Shown here in pieces: positions 8,227 to 16,198 of a stretch of DNA of 40,566 nucleotides; position 1 is the first letter of the stretch; every line of letters begins with the position of its first letter. Position numbers and translations under genes: made by a program. The notes beneath the pieces are model-generated. The model searched no databases, was not told where the DNA came from, and saw only the letters and a list, made by a program, of their open reading frames with translations. The DNA comes from Armatimonadia bacterium (lineage in GTDB: Bacteria > Armatimonadota > Zipacnadia > UBA1398), in the NCBI GenBank assembly GCA_014730065.1, contig WJIW01000117.1, positions 1 to 40,566 on the forward strand, read 5' to 3'.

Positions 8227-9675
8227 ATGGCCAAACCCGAATGGGATGTCGTTACCCTAGGCACTGGGGCCGCCGGTCTGGTCGCTGGACACATCGCTGG
8301 GGGGCTGGGCCTGAGGACCGCGTGCATCGAAGCCGATCGAGTGGGCGGGGAGTGCTCCTGGACAGGCTGCGTGCCGAGTAAGGCACTCCTCCATGTGGCC
8401 GACCGGGTGCATCGCATCCGGCGCGGCATCCCTGGTGTGGAGCTGGAGACGGACGGCTTGGACGCGTCCGGCGCCCTTGAGCATGTGCGCCGGATCACAC
8501 GAGACATGGGCGGAGAGCTTACCGCCGACGCCCTTGCGGCAAAGGGCATGGAGCTGGTCGAGGCCCGGGGCACGCTGCTGCCCGAGTCCCAGCCGGTCGC
8601 CGACGCCGCGGGCCGAGGCCTCGCCGCCCGATGCGTGCTTATCGCCACCGGATCCCGGCCCAAGATCCCACCCGTACCGGGGCTGGCCGATCTGCCGTAC
8701 CGCACAAACCAGACCCTGTTCGATCTGGACCAGCCGCCAGGCTCCATGGTCATCTTGGGCGCGGGACCCATCGGGATCGAGATGGCCCAGGCCTTCAACC
8801 GCCTGGGCACCCGGGTCACGGTCGTCGACCGGGGCTCCGAGATCCTGGCCCAGGACGATCCCGAGCACGCCCGGTGGCTGCGCGAGATCCTACAAGCCGA
8901 AGGCGTGGAGTTCCTCCTGGGTTCGAACATCGTACGGGCCAGGCTCCTGGACGGGTGGCCGGCACTGGTGCATGAGGACGAGACTGGCGAACGGGTCGTG
9001 GCCGGCGAGCAGCTCCTGGTCGCGGCGGGCCGGGAGCCGAATACCGCGGGACTGGGTCTGGACGAGGCGGGGATCGAGCATTCGCCGCGAGGTGTTGAGG
9101 TGGACGACCTGCTGCGTACGACCCGCCGGGGGATCTACGCGGTCGGTGACGTGAACGGCAGATGGCCCTTCTCGCACATGGCCGAGTACGAGTCCACCAT
9201 CGCCACCAGCCACGCCCTCTTCGGCCTGCGGCGTAAGGCGAGCTACCGGGACGGCGGATGGTGCACCTTCACCGACCCCGAGGTGGCGAGCTGCGGGATC
9301 AACGCCGCCGAAGCGGAGCATCGCGGCCTGGCCTACGGCGTCCACCGCTGGGGCTTCGACTCCGACGACCGAGCCCGGGTGGACGGCCAGGCGGTGGGGG
9401 AGGTCAAGGTGGTCGCCGACCCGCGCACCGGCCGCCTCTTGGGCGCCCAGATCATCGGGCCTCGGGCCGGCGAGGCCATTCAGGAGTACATCCTGGCACT
9501 TGGTCGGCGGATCCCCGTCCACGCCCTCGCCCAGACGGTTCACGTCTACCCCACCGTTAGCGTGACGGCTCAGCGCGCCTCCCAGATGTGGATGCGCGAC
9601 CGGCTGCAGGTGGGCTGGACCTCGCGCCTGGCGCGCCAGTATCTGGCCCTTCGGGGCTTCGGCCGCGGGGGGTGA
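8227..9675 (+). CDS. FAD-dependent pyridine nucleotide-disulfide oxidoreductase (MerA/dihydrolipoamide dehydrogenase-like)
   Basis: This 482-residue flavoprotein has an N-terminal FAD motif (GTGAAG, residues 12-17) and the redox cysteine pair Cys43/Cys48 in GGECSWTGCVPSK. A second dinucleotide motif for NAD(P)H (LGAGPIGIE, about residue 178) follows, then the second FAD contact AVGDVNG, and a C-terminal dimerisation domain. In lipoamide dehydrogenase the C-terminal motif is HxHPT followed by a catalytic Glu; here it reads HVYPTVSV, so the second His is Tyr and the Glu is missing. A Tyr here is seen in mercuric reductase-like members, but the C-terminal vicinal Cys pair and the N-terminal metal-binding domain of MerA are absent. 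Treat it as a member of the MerA-like branch with unknown substrate. It follows osmC by 3 bases. Confidence 0.85.
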   Translation: MAKPEWDVVTLGTGAAGLVAGHIAGGLGLRTACIEADRVGGECSWTGCVPSKALLHVADRVHRIRRGIPGVELETDGLDASGALEHVRRITRDMGGELTADALAAKGMELVEARGTLLPESQPVADAAGRGLAARCVLIATGSRPKIPPVPGLADLPYRTNQTLFDLDQPPGSMVILGAGPIGIEMAQAFNRLGTRVTVVDRGSEILAQDDPEHARWLREILQAEGVEFLLGSNIVRARLLDGWPALVHEDETGERVVAGEQLLVAAGREPNTAGLGLDEAGIEHSPRGVEVDDLLRTTRRGIYAVGDVNGRWPFSHMAEYESTIATSHALFGLRRKASYRDGGWCTFTDPEVASCGINAAEAEHRGLAYGVHRWGFDSDDRARVDGQAVGEVKVVADPRTGRLLGAQIIGPRAGEAIQEYILALGRRIPVHALAQTVHVYPTVSVTAQRASQMWMRDRLQVGWTSRLARQYLALRGFGRGG

Positions 9676-9679
9676 GCCG

Positions 9680-10357
9680 GTGATCTCGGTGGTGATCCCG
9701 GTACTGAACGAGGCCCAAGCTCTGCCCCCGGCGCTGGAGCGCGTCCGGCCGCTATTCAGTGGCCACGAGATCATCGTGGTCGATGGCGGTAGCGACGACG
9801 GCACCCCCGACTTGGCCGCGTCCTACGCTGGCGTGCGGGTCATCGAATCTCCGCCGGGCCGGGGGCGGCAGATCGACTGCGGGGCGGAGGGGGCCGAGGG
9901 GGATGTCCTGCTGGTGCTCCATGCCGACGCCGGGCTGGATGGCGGCAGTCCCGCGGCCATCGAGGAGGCCGTGGCATCGGGCGCCCGATGGGGGTGGCAT
10001 CCGGTGAGGTACCGCTCGACGTGCAAGGCGCTGGGCCTCATCGCTCGGAGCATCAACGCGGCGGCCCGGGTGCTCAGCGCACCCTTCGGCGAGCACGCCA
10101 TGTTCGCGACACGGGAGGCGTGGGCGGAGGCCGGTGGGTGTCCGCACGTGCCGCTGCTCGAGGACCTGATCCTGGCCCGTCGACTACGGGCCCTGTGCAG
10201 GGGCGTGCCCCTGGCTGCTGGTGTCGAGGTCAGCGCCCGACGCTACGAGCGGTGGGGCGTGATGCGAATGGGCTTGGTTAGCTCGGCCATCCTCGTGGGG
10301 GGGGCCCTCGGCATCGATCCCCGCAAGCTCGAGAGGCTCTACCCGGACGTCCGGTGA
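9680..10357 (+). CDS. Family 2 glycosyltransferase (TIGR04283-like)
   Basis: This 225-residue protein is a compact GT-A glycosyltransferase. It starts with SVVIPVLNEAQALPPALE, has the nucleotide-binding VVDGGSDDGT and a DxD-like HADAGLD. The later GEHAMFATREAWAEAGG and LLEDLILARRLR are close to the pattern of the TIGR04283 group, often found near selenium-related or radical-SAM genes; none are seen here. A hydrophobic segment near residues 195-210 may associate with the membrane. Translation begins at GTG 9680, 4 bases after the oxidoreductase stop, so it is the last gene of the osmC transcript. It ends 5 bases before the convergent aldo/keto reductase. Donor and acceptor sugars are unknown. 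Confidence 0.82.
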   Translation: MISVVIPVLNEAQALPPALERVRPLFSGHEIIVVDGGSDDGTPDLAASYAGVRVIESPPGRGRQIDCGAEGAEGDVLLVLHADAGLDGGSPAAIEEAVASGARWGWHPVRYRSTCKALGLIARSINAAARVLSAPFGEHAMFATREAWAEAGGCPHVPLLEDLILARRLRALCRGVPLAAGVEVSARRYERWGVMRMGLVSSAILVGGALGIDPRKLERLYPDVR

Positions 10358-10362
10358 TCCCG

Positions 10363-11352
10363 CTACTTGGCGAACATCCCCCCACCCGAGCGCTCCTCGT
10401 CGCGATCCGTGGCCATGGGCACGGGGGGCGTGAGGGCGGAGATGTCCTCCCACTCTTCGGGCGTCATGGAGTAGTCGGCGGCTTCCAGAGAGGGCTGAAG
10501 CTGCTCGGGGTTGCGGGCGCCGATGATGGGCGCGGTAATCGCCGGATGGGCCTTGACCCACGCCACGGCCAGGGTCACGGGGTGGATGCCCTTGATCGAC
10601 GCGAACTCCGTGAAGCGCTCGGCGGTCCGGTGGTACATCTCGCGCCGGTAGCGCTCGGCGTACATCTCGTTGGAGGAGAGGCGGCCTTCGGCGTCACTGG
10701 TGCCAGCGTACTTGCCCGTTAGCAGCCCGCCGCCCAGGGGGCTGTACGAGATCACGCCCAGGTTCTCTTCGGCGGCCATGGGCAGGATCTCCACCTCCGC
10801 CGTCCGCTTGGCCAGGCTGTACATGGGCTGCAGGACGTGTATGGAGTTGAGACCCAGGCGGTCACACTCCCCGAGGGCCTTGGCCGTCCGCCATGCGGGC
10901 CAGTTGCTCACTCCGGCGTACCGGATCTTCCCTTGGGTGACCAGATCATCGAGGGCTCGGAGGGTCTCGTGGAGGTCGGGGCGGCCGTCGTAGGTATGGC
11001 AGAAGTACACGTCGATGGTGTCGGTTCCGAGGCGCTTGAGGGACGTCTCCACGCGCCGCATGATGTACCGCCGGCTGAGGCCCTTGGCGTTCCGGTCCTC
11101 GCCCGACGGCATGCCCACCTTGCTGGTGATGACCAGCTCGTCGCGCATCCCCGCCATCAGCTTGCCCAGGATCTCCTCGGAGCGGCCGCCGGCGTAGATG
11201 TCGGCACAGTCGAAGAAGTTGATGCCGGTGTCCAGGCACATCTCGAAGAGCTTGGCCGAGGTCTCCTCATCGGCCTCTCGGCCGAAGGTCATGGTGCCGA
11301 AGCACAGGGTCGAGACGCTCACGCCCGTGCGTCCGAGTAGGGTGTAGTCCAT
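10363..11352 (-). CDS. Aldo/keto reductase
   Basis: This 329-residue cytoplasmic TIM-barrel enzyme reduces aldehydes or ketones with NADPH. The catalytic tetrad is complete: Asp48 and Tyr53 in FFDCADIYAGG, Lys78 in VITSKVG and His119 in YFCHTYDG. The NADPH-binding end of the barrel is seen in ISYSPLGGGLLTGKY and IIGARNPEQL. It resembles the voltage-gated-potassium-channel beta-subunit/YghZ-like branch of the family. The ATG has GGGAGG upstream. It is divergent from the MFS transporter, with only 44 bases between the starts, so control may be shared. Substrate is not predictable; sugar-derived carbonyls are plausible in this saccharolytic neighbourhood. Confidence 0.88.
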   Translation of the reverse strand: MDYTLLGRTGVSVSTLCFGTMTFGREADEETSAKLFEMCLDTGINFFDCADIYAGGRSEEILGKLMAGMRDELVITSKVGMPSGEDRNAKGLSRRYIMRRVETSLKRLGTDTIDVYFCHTYDGRPDLHETLRALDDLVTQGKIRYAGVSNWPAWRTAKALGECDRLGLNSIHVLQPMYSLAKRTAEVEILPMAAEENLGVISYSPLGGGLLTGKYAGTSDAEGRLSSNEMYAERYRREMYHRTAERFTEFASIKGIHPVTLAVAWVKAHPAITAPIIGARNPEQLQPSLEAADYSMTPEEWEDISALTPPVPMATDRDEERSGGGMFAK

Positions 11353-11380
11353 CTCCGTCGCCTCCCATGGTGCGCGGCCG

Positions 11381-11389
11381 TGGTATCCT
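11381..11389 (+). promoter_or_regulatory. Extended -10 promoter giving a leaderless MFS mRNA
   Basis: TGGTATCCT (TGn + TATCCT) ends 7 bases before ATG 11397. A transcript started at the usual distance from this -10 element would begin at or next to the ATG, that is, without a leader. No Shine-Dalgarno sequence is present. It lies inside the 44-base divergent gap shared with the aldo/keto reductase. Confidence 0.5.
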
Positions 11390-11396
11390 CTGCCCG

Positions 11397-12578
11397 ATGC
11401 AGACCTCGGGGAGCCGCGCCTTAGTCATCGCACGCATCTTCCTGATGGCCTGGGTGCTCATCGCCGGGGCCATCTTCACCGGGCTCATCGGGCCCGTTCG
11501 AAGCTCCATCCAGGAGACCTTCGGCATCGATGAAGCCCAGTTCAGTCTGTGGCTGGCGGCGGTTCAGTTCGTGTCGTCGGGGGTCGTCCTCGCCGCCGCG
11601 CCCAGACTAGGCCGGCTGAACCCCATGAAGCTCATGGTGGCGGGGCTCGCCGTCAGTACCCTTGGCCTCTTCGTCTGCTACCGGGTGCCCACCTTGGCGG
11701 GCTGGCTGGGCGGCTGGTCGGCGGTGAGCTTCGGCCGGTCCCTGGGAGCCATCGCCAACAACATCGCCATGGACCTGTGGCCCGACCGTCCGCGGCGGGG
11801 TGTGGTCCTGCTCCATGCCTGGAACAGCGGGGGCAAGGTCCTCGGGCCCATCGTGGTCGCCCTAACCCTGGGCTGGTTCGCGATCCAGTGGCGGGGGAGC
11901 TTCCTGGCCCTGGCGGTGCTGTCGGCCGCCTTGCTGGGGTTCTTCTCCCTGACGGGCGGGCCGACGATCCGGCACATGGCTCTGCCGAAGGAAGAGGTGC
12001 CCGCACCCAGCCACCGGGCCTTCCGCAATCCTCTGTTCTGGCACTGCGCCACCCCCTTCGCCCTCATCGCCGGTAGTGAGGCGGCCTTCTCGTCGCTGGC
12101 GCCCCTGTACTTCGAGCGGATGCATGGCATGACCCGGGAGGTGGCCAGCCTGCTTCTCACGGTCCACGTCTTGGGGCTCATGTGCGGCCGGTTCGCCGTG
12201 GGGCTGTTCGGGGAGCGGCTCAGCAACCGGACCATCATCGGCATCTGCGTCGGCGCGGGCGTCGCGCTGTTCCCGTGCATGTTCATCGCAGACCCCTACT
12301 TGGTCTCGATCCCGCTGTTCGTGTACGGCCTGACCTTCAGCGCGACCTGGCCCACCTTCTATGCCCAGGCGGCCCGGTTCATCCCCGAGGACCGGGACAT
12401 GCTGGCGTACACGAGCCAGCTCGCCAATCTGGTGGGCATCAGCGCATGCATCGCCCTCAGTGGATACATAGCGAGGCAGAGCCTGCCGTGGTCGCTCGTG
12501 TTCAGCGTGGCGGTGATGTGGATCTTCGCTCTGTGGTTCTACCTGGGCCCGGTGAGTCGGGAGCCGGCTAGCGGATGA
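11397..12578 (+). CDS. Major facilitator superfamily transporter
   Basis: This roughly 393-residue inner-membrane protein has about 12 hydrophobic segments split into two six-helix halves by a hydrophilic loop (near residues 190-215, LPKEEVPAPSHRAF). It resembles the sugar/anion:proton branch of MFS with loop residues such as RLGRLNPMKLM. The second half begins near FWHCATPFALIAGSEAAF. Start ATG 11397 is chosen because an extended -10 element sits 7 bases before it (leaderless start); ATG 11367 is also in frame but has no ribosome site. It lies next to the divergent aldo/keto reductase and overlaps the end of the convergent beta-helix enzyme by 11 bases. The substrate is unknown; uptake of sugars released by the neighbouring hydrolase is possible. 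Confidence 0.82.
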   Translation: MQTSGSRALVIARIFLMAWVLIAGAIFTGLIGPVRSSIQETFGIDEAQFSLWLAAVQFVSSGVVLAAAPRLGRLNPMKLMVAGLAVSTLGLFVCYRVPTLAGWLGGWSAVSFGRSLGAIANNIAMDLWPDRPRRGVVLLHAWNSGGKVLGPIVVALTLGWFAIQWRGSFLALAVLSAALLGFFSLTGGPTIRHMALPKEEVPAPSHRAFRNPLFWHCATPFALIAGSEAAFSSLAPLYFERMHGMTREVASLLLTVHVLGLMCGRFAVGLFGERLSNRTIIGICVGAGVALFPCMFIADPYLVSIPLFVYGLTFSATWPTFYAQAARFIPEDRDMLAYTSQLANLVGISACIALSGYIARQSLPWSLVFSVAVMWIFALWFYLGPVSREPASG

Positions 12579-14109
12579 CGAGCCCCGTGACCCAGTCGCC
12601 AATGACCAGCCGGGGATCGTCTGCGGCCAGGGCCCGCCCGTTCACCGTCACGTTCTCGAACACAATGTCCCGAACGGGGCTATCCGGGCCGTCAGCCATG
12701 ACGACGACATGGGGCGTCTCAGAGTGGATCACGTTGATATTCCGGAACACCACGCCAGTGATCGAGCCCCGGGGCTGTTCGCGTGGTGGCGGGTCCGATT
12801 GCTTGTAGGGGTTCTGTGGGACCGTTGGCAGGTTCATGTGCCATCCGTCCCAGTTGTTGACCACCTTGATGGGCGCGTGGCTTTCTCCGCGAACATCCTC
12901 GATGACGATGTTCTCGAAGCGGAAGTTGGAGACGTTCCCCGGTCCCTGGAGCTCCAGACCGATGGCGCCTCGGGACGTGGGCGAGTCGGTGACGTGGATC
13001 GCGGTGCAGCCCTCGAAGATCACGTTCGAGAGATCGGCGTCGGTCTCATGGCAGAGGCCAAAGGCACCGCCCACGTCGTTCCACACCACGCAGTTGCGGA
13101 ACGTGACGTTGCTTTGGGGGACCCAGACCTTGATCTCCAGAGAGTCGTCGGCGTTGTGGCTGAAACAGTTCTCGACCAAGGCGTCGGAGGTGCCTCCGAC
13201 CACGATGCCGTCGTTGTTGACGTAGTGCCCGACGATTTTGACGTTGTCGATGTGCACGCCGCGGCTGTTGACCACATTCAGCGACCATACCGAGGACTCT
13301 CGGATGATGATGCCCTCGATGCTGAGATCCTCGATCTCCTGCACGCGGATCAGGTGCCCTCGCTGAAGCTGATCCAGGGCTCGGCGACCACACAGGATCC
13401 CGCGACCCCGGATGGTTACATCGCGCTGGTAGCTGCTGGTGAACATCCCGGGCTGCTCCCAGAGCTGGAGGCCATAGAGGAGCCCCGGCCAAGGCGAGAG
13501 GTCGCCTTCGGGAGCGGGTTTCAGGTGGAGCACGGCGCCCCCGGCGACGTACACCGTCTGGCCGCTCTGGATGTCCGTTACTCCGAGCTCATGGGAGCCA
13601 GGCCCGAAGTACAGGATGCCGGGGTCATCGGGGCTCGGAGGGTCGACCTCGAGGGGGTTGGCGAACAGGTGCAGGGCATGGGTTAGGCTGCCCCCGGGTT
13701 CGATGCTAAGCTGGCAGGGCTCGTCCAAGCTGAATCGTATCTCGTCATCCTCGACCGTCGGCTCGATGTCGTGGGCGAGGGGGCGCACCACGACGGTCCG
13801 AGTGTCCAGCCCCGCCTCGGTCAGGCCCGGCAGCAGGCGGACACGGACATCGACCGACCCCTCGAAGTCGAAGTAGGCAAAGGTCAGCGGGGATACGGGT
13901 CGGCCCGCTATGGTGTGATCCGAACGGGGGTCATAGCGGTAGGACGTATAGCAGAACACGGGCTGTCCATCTATCCAGACGCGGTAGTCGGGTGATGGTG
14001 CCTCGTCCTCGGGGGCAGGGTAGGTCACGACGCGGGCCGGGCCTGTGGAGTCTTGCCCAGCCGCCGTTACCATGCCCAGGGCAAGGTGGAGAGCTACAGC
14101 GAGGGTCAT
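12568..14109 (-). CDS. Secreted parallel beta-helix glycosidase (GH28/GH49-like)
   Basis: Start ATG 14109 has GGGAGG 5 bases upstream and is followed by a signal peptide (MTLAVALHLALGMVTAAGQ). Of 513 residues, about 25-190 form a beta-sandwich N-terminal domain of the type found before GH49-like helices. From about residue 195 a right-handed parallel beta-helix follows, with regularly spaced segments such as VTIRGRGILCG, LSIEGIIIRESS and VHIDNVKIVG. Acidic residues sit at GH28/GH49 active-site positions: NNDGI, then HNADDSLEIK. It probably cuts pectin-like or other polysaccharides outside the cell. It is third in line after the LacI regulator and the pseudopilin on the same strand, and its stop overlaps the convergent MFS gene by 11 bases. 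GH28 versus GH49 cannot be settled by eye. Confidence 0.78.
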   Translation of the reverse strand: MTLAVALHLALGMVTAAGQDSTGPARVVTYPAPEDEAPSPDYRVWIDGQPVFCYTSYRYDPRSDHTIAGRPVSPLTFAYFDFEGSVDVRVRLLPGLTEAGLDTRTVVVRPLAHDIEPTVEDDEIRFSLDEPCQLSIEPGGSLTHALHLFANPLEVDPPSPDDPGILYFGPGSHELGVTDIQSGQTVYVAGGAVLHLKPAPEGDLSPWPGLLYGLQLWEQPGMFTSSYQRDVTIRGRGILCGRRALDQLQRGHLIRVQEIEDLSIEGIIIRESSVWSLNVVNSRGVHIDNVKIVGHYVNNDGIVVGGTSDALVENCFSHNADDSLEIKVWVPQSNVTFRNCVVWNDVGGAFGLCHETDADLSNVIFEGCTAIHVTDSPTSRGAIGLELQGPGNVSNFRFENIVIEDVRGESHAPIKVVNNWDGWHMNLPTVPQNPYKQSDPPPREQPRGSITGVVFRNINVIHSETPHVVVMADGPDSPVRDIVFENVTVNGRALAADDPRLVIGDWVTGLVIR

Positions 14110-14124
14110 CGTCGCCTCCCGAGA

Positions 14125-14154
14125 CGGGCGCCCCACAGCGCGGCGGGGCGCCCG
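14125..14154 (-). other. Perfect 10-bp GC hairpin between pseudopilin and glycosidase genes
   Basis: CGGGCGCCCC (14125-14134) pairs perfectly with GGGGCGCCCG (14145-14154) around a 10-base loop. It begins 23 bases after the pseudopilin stop and ends 15 bases before the glycosidase start, on the transcribed minus strand. No T-tract follows, so an RNA-stabilising or processing element that lowers downstream expression is more likely than a full terminator. The other pseudopilin in the window has the same arrangement at 35663-35693. Confidence 0.6.
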
Positions 14155-14177
14155 GGTGTTCGACCAGATGATGACGA

Positions 14178-14921
14178 CTAGTTGTAGTCGACCTCCTCGA
14201 TGGGGAATGGCGTGTAGGTGCCCTCTTGGCAGGCCAGGTTCTCGGGCTTGATGCTGGCGAACCGGCCCCACTTGGCGTGGCCATCGCCGTAGGCGAAGTT
14301 CAGGCCACCGTTGTGGCGGACCCGAACTTGGCAGCCGAACATGCCCCAGCCATAGTAGTGGGAGTCAGACCATGCGTCGGGAGCGCAGCTCTCCCACATC
14401 ATCACCGTCTCGGCGGGATGGGCGAAGTCGGCGAGATGCCCCAGCCCCCAACCTACCATGGGCCCATGGTAGGCCCAATCGTTGTCCCACTCGGTCCAGA
14501 TCCACGATCCGGGCCCCGTCCCGATGCCATTGGTGCCGTAGGAGACCTCGAAGCCCCAATTGCCGTTGGAGTCCTGAACCGCATCGACATTAGCCGGTGA
14601 TACCCACGGAGCATGGTTGGGGTGGCTATGGCTCGGGCAGATCCGAAGCTGGGAGTTCTTGACATAGGGGTCGCACAGTGTGTGCCAGTAGATGAAAAGG
14701 CCATCGGCGGGGTTCTGGATGGTCGTCGGACAGTTCAGCTCATCGTAGTCCTGGGCGTAGGACATGAAGGCCGTGCCCCACTGCCGTACGTTGCTCAGGC
14801 ACGAAGTCTGGCGGGCCTTCTCCCTCGCCTTGGCGAACACGGGGAACAAGATGGCGGCCAGGATGGCGATGATGGCTATGACTACGAGCAGCTCGATCAG
14901 TGTGAAGCCGCGTGTCTTCAT
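14178..14921 (-). CDS. Type II secretion/type IV pilin-like pseudopilin, H-X9-DG class
   Basis: This 247-residue protein begins with a prepilin signal cut between Gly and Phe: MKTRG^[24 protein letters not shown], keeping the conserved Glu at mature position 5. A long amphipathic helix ([12 protein letters not shown]) follows. The C-terminal globular domain carries the H-X9-DG motif of the DUF1559-like family: His in [13 protein letters not shown]. Such proteins are exported and anchored by their hydrophobic helix, then assembled by a prepilin peptidase-dependent machine. GAGGAGGTAGG precedes the start. The first 60 residues are nearly identical to those of the pseudopilin at 34932, while the globular parts differ. 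It lies between the LacI regulator and the beta-helix glycosidase. Confidence 0.92.
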   Translation of the reverse strand: MKTRGFTLIELLVVIAIIAILAAILFPVFAKAREKARQTSCLSNVRQWGTAFMSYAQDYDELNCPTTIQNPADGLFIYWHTLCDPYVKNSQLRICPSHSHPNHAPWVSPANVDAVQDSNGNWGFEVSYGTNGIGTGPGSWIWTEWDNDWAYHGPMVGWGLGHLADFAHPAETVMMWESCAPDAWSDSHYYGWGMFGCQVRVRHNGGLNFAYGDGHAKWGRFASIKPENLACQEGTYTPFPIEEVDYN

Positions 14922-15040
14922 GGTGCGACCTACCTCCTCATGGTTGCCAGGCCCGGTACCGCCCGGCGCGTGGTGCTCTCCCCCATACGGCTTGCCTGAC
15001 CAGACTCAGGCCGCCTCTGCTGGGTCGGCATCACCTCCAG

Positions 15041-16024
15041 TCATCTCAGGGCCGATCCCCTCAGCTCGAAGGGCGCCTCCAGCTGGTGCCCGACGACGGG
15101 GCCATCGGGATGCTCCAGCCGCTCGCGGAGCAGATCCCAAGCCGTCTCGGCGGTCTGCTCCAGGGGCTGCATGACGGTGGCCAGCGGCGGGTTAATGTAC
15201 CGTCCTTCGATGATGCCGTCACACGCCACCACGGCCACGTCATCGGGGATCCGCGCCCCGACATCGAACAATGCCCGGTACGCGCCCAACGCCAGATGAT
15301 CGCTGTTACAGAACAGACCGTCGGGCGGACCGTGAGTCTCGATGTACCTGAGGAGCCCTCGGCGCCCGCCCTCGGCATCAACGGTGGGAGAGAGGATCCA
15401 TGCAGGCTCTCTCCCCTCGCTTGCCATGAGTCTGGCGTACTCGGTGTGGCGGGCATCCCAGCGGTCGAAGCTCCCGGCCACGGTCAGCATGCAGATCGGT
15501 CCCTGGCAGACGCGGACGAGATGCTTCAGGGCAGCGGTAACGCCAGGTAGCAGATCGATGCCCACCCAATCCACTGACGTGGAATGGAATACCCCAACGG
15601 ACACGATGGGCGTGCCGCGGTGGGCCCAGTTGTCGGCGACCTCGACCAGGTCGGCGAGTACGATGCCATCCACGAAGTGCTCCAGCGAATCCAGGCGCGT
15701 GCTCTGGACGCTTAGGTCCTCTCCGGCCTGGGCGGTGATGACGTGATGGGACCGATCCTCGGCCACGCCCTGAAGGCGATCGAGGAAGTCGGGCACGTAG
15801 GGATGGTCGAGGGCCGGGACGGACAGGAGGATCATCTGGGTCCTGCCGGAGACGAGGGCGCGCGCCACACGGTTGGGCCGGTAGCCCAGCTCCGCCGCTA
15901 CCTTACGAACCCTCTCCGCAGTCTCGATCCCGACACTTGGCTGGCCGCTGCCGCTGAGGGCGGAGGAAGCCGCAGCCAAGGAGACCTTGGCGTGGCTGGC
16001 GACCTGTTTGAGGGTGACGCCCAT
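15041..16024 (-). CDS. LacI family transcriptional regulator
   Basis: This regulator of about 327 residues has an N-terminal LacI helix-turn-helix (VTLKQVASHAKVSLAAASSALSG), the hinge helix (NRVARALVSGRTQ) and a periplasmic-binding-protein-like sensor domain for a sugar or similar ligand (DGIVLADLVEV, DGLFCNSDHLALGAYRAL). Family alignment puts the start at ATG 16024. ATG 16060, in frame, would be a leaderless start directly after a promoter -10 box and cannot be excluded. The gene lies 119 bases upstream of the pseudopilin and glycosidase on the same strand, and a LacI-type operator sits in its own promoter (16068-16085). Autoregulation and control of the locus are therefore likely; the ligand is unknown. 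Confidence 0.9.
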   Translation of the reverse strand: MGVTLKQVASHAKVSLAAASSALSGSGQPSVGIETAERVRKVAAELGYRPNRVARALVSGRTQMILLSVPALDHPYVPDFLDRLQGVAEDRSHHVITAQAGEDLSVQSTRLDSLEHFVDGIVLADLVEVADNWAHRGTPIVSVGVFHSTSVDWVGIDLLPGVTAALKHLVRVCQGPICMLTVAGSFDRWDARHTEYARLMASEGREPAWILSPTVDAEGGRRGLLRYIETHGPPDGLFCNSDHLALGAYRALFDVGARIPDDVAVVACDGIIEGRYINPPLATVMQPLEQTAETAWDLLRERLEHPDGPVVGHQLEAPFELRGSALR

Positions 16025-16060
16025 GGCTTCGTCCGTTCGAGGGCACTTACACACTACCAT

Positions 16061-16089
16061 TTGACAATACTAAAACGCTTTAGTAGGAT
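16061..16089 (+). promoter_or_regulatory. Plus-strand promoter for the small lipoprotein
   Basis: TTGACA (16061-16066), a 17-base spacer, then TAGGAT (16084-16089) is a near-ideal sigma-70 promoter. Transcription would start near 16096, giving a leader of about 100 bases to the lipoprotein start at 16199. The spacer contains the LacI-type operator, so bound repressor would block RNA polymerase. Confidence 0.75.
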
Positions 16090-16095
16090 TGTCAA
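16067..16095 (-). promoter_or_regulatory. Minus-strand promoter for the LacI regulator (and pseudopilin-glycosidase genes)
   Basis: Read on the minus strand, TTGACA (16095-16090), a 17-base spacer and TAGTAT (16072-16067) form a second promoter that overlaps the plus-strand one face to face. Its start point would be near 16060, so the mRNA either has a 36-base leader to ATG 16024 or begins leaderless at ATG 16060. Confidence 0.72.
16068..16085. promoter_or_regulatory. LacI-family operator
   Basis: TACTAAAACGCTTTAGTA is an 18-base near-perfect palindrome centred on CG, the hallmark of LacI/GalR family operators; only the positions flanking the central CG deviate from perfect symmetry. It occupies the spacers of both divergent promoters. 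The neighbouring LacI-type regulator is the obvious candidate to bind it. Confidence 0.82.
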
Positions 16096-16198
16096 GCGCC
16101 GTTCGAGTCCGCGCTTCCATGCCACAGGCGACGGGCGCCAGATGGATCCACAGTCGGCCTCGAACGAGACAAGCGCGCGCGACCGAGGAGGGAACGGC

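Noticed and set aside
12709-13686. 325-residue plus-strand frame opposite the beta-helix enzyme
   Set aside because: It is antisense to an enzyme with regular beta-helix repeats and acidic site residues; no start signal or domain is seen.
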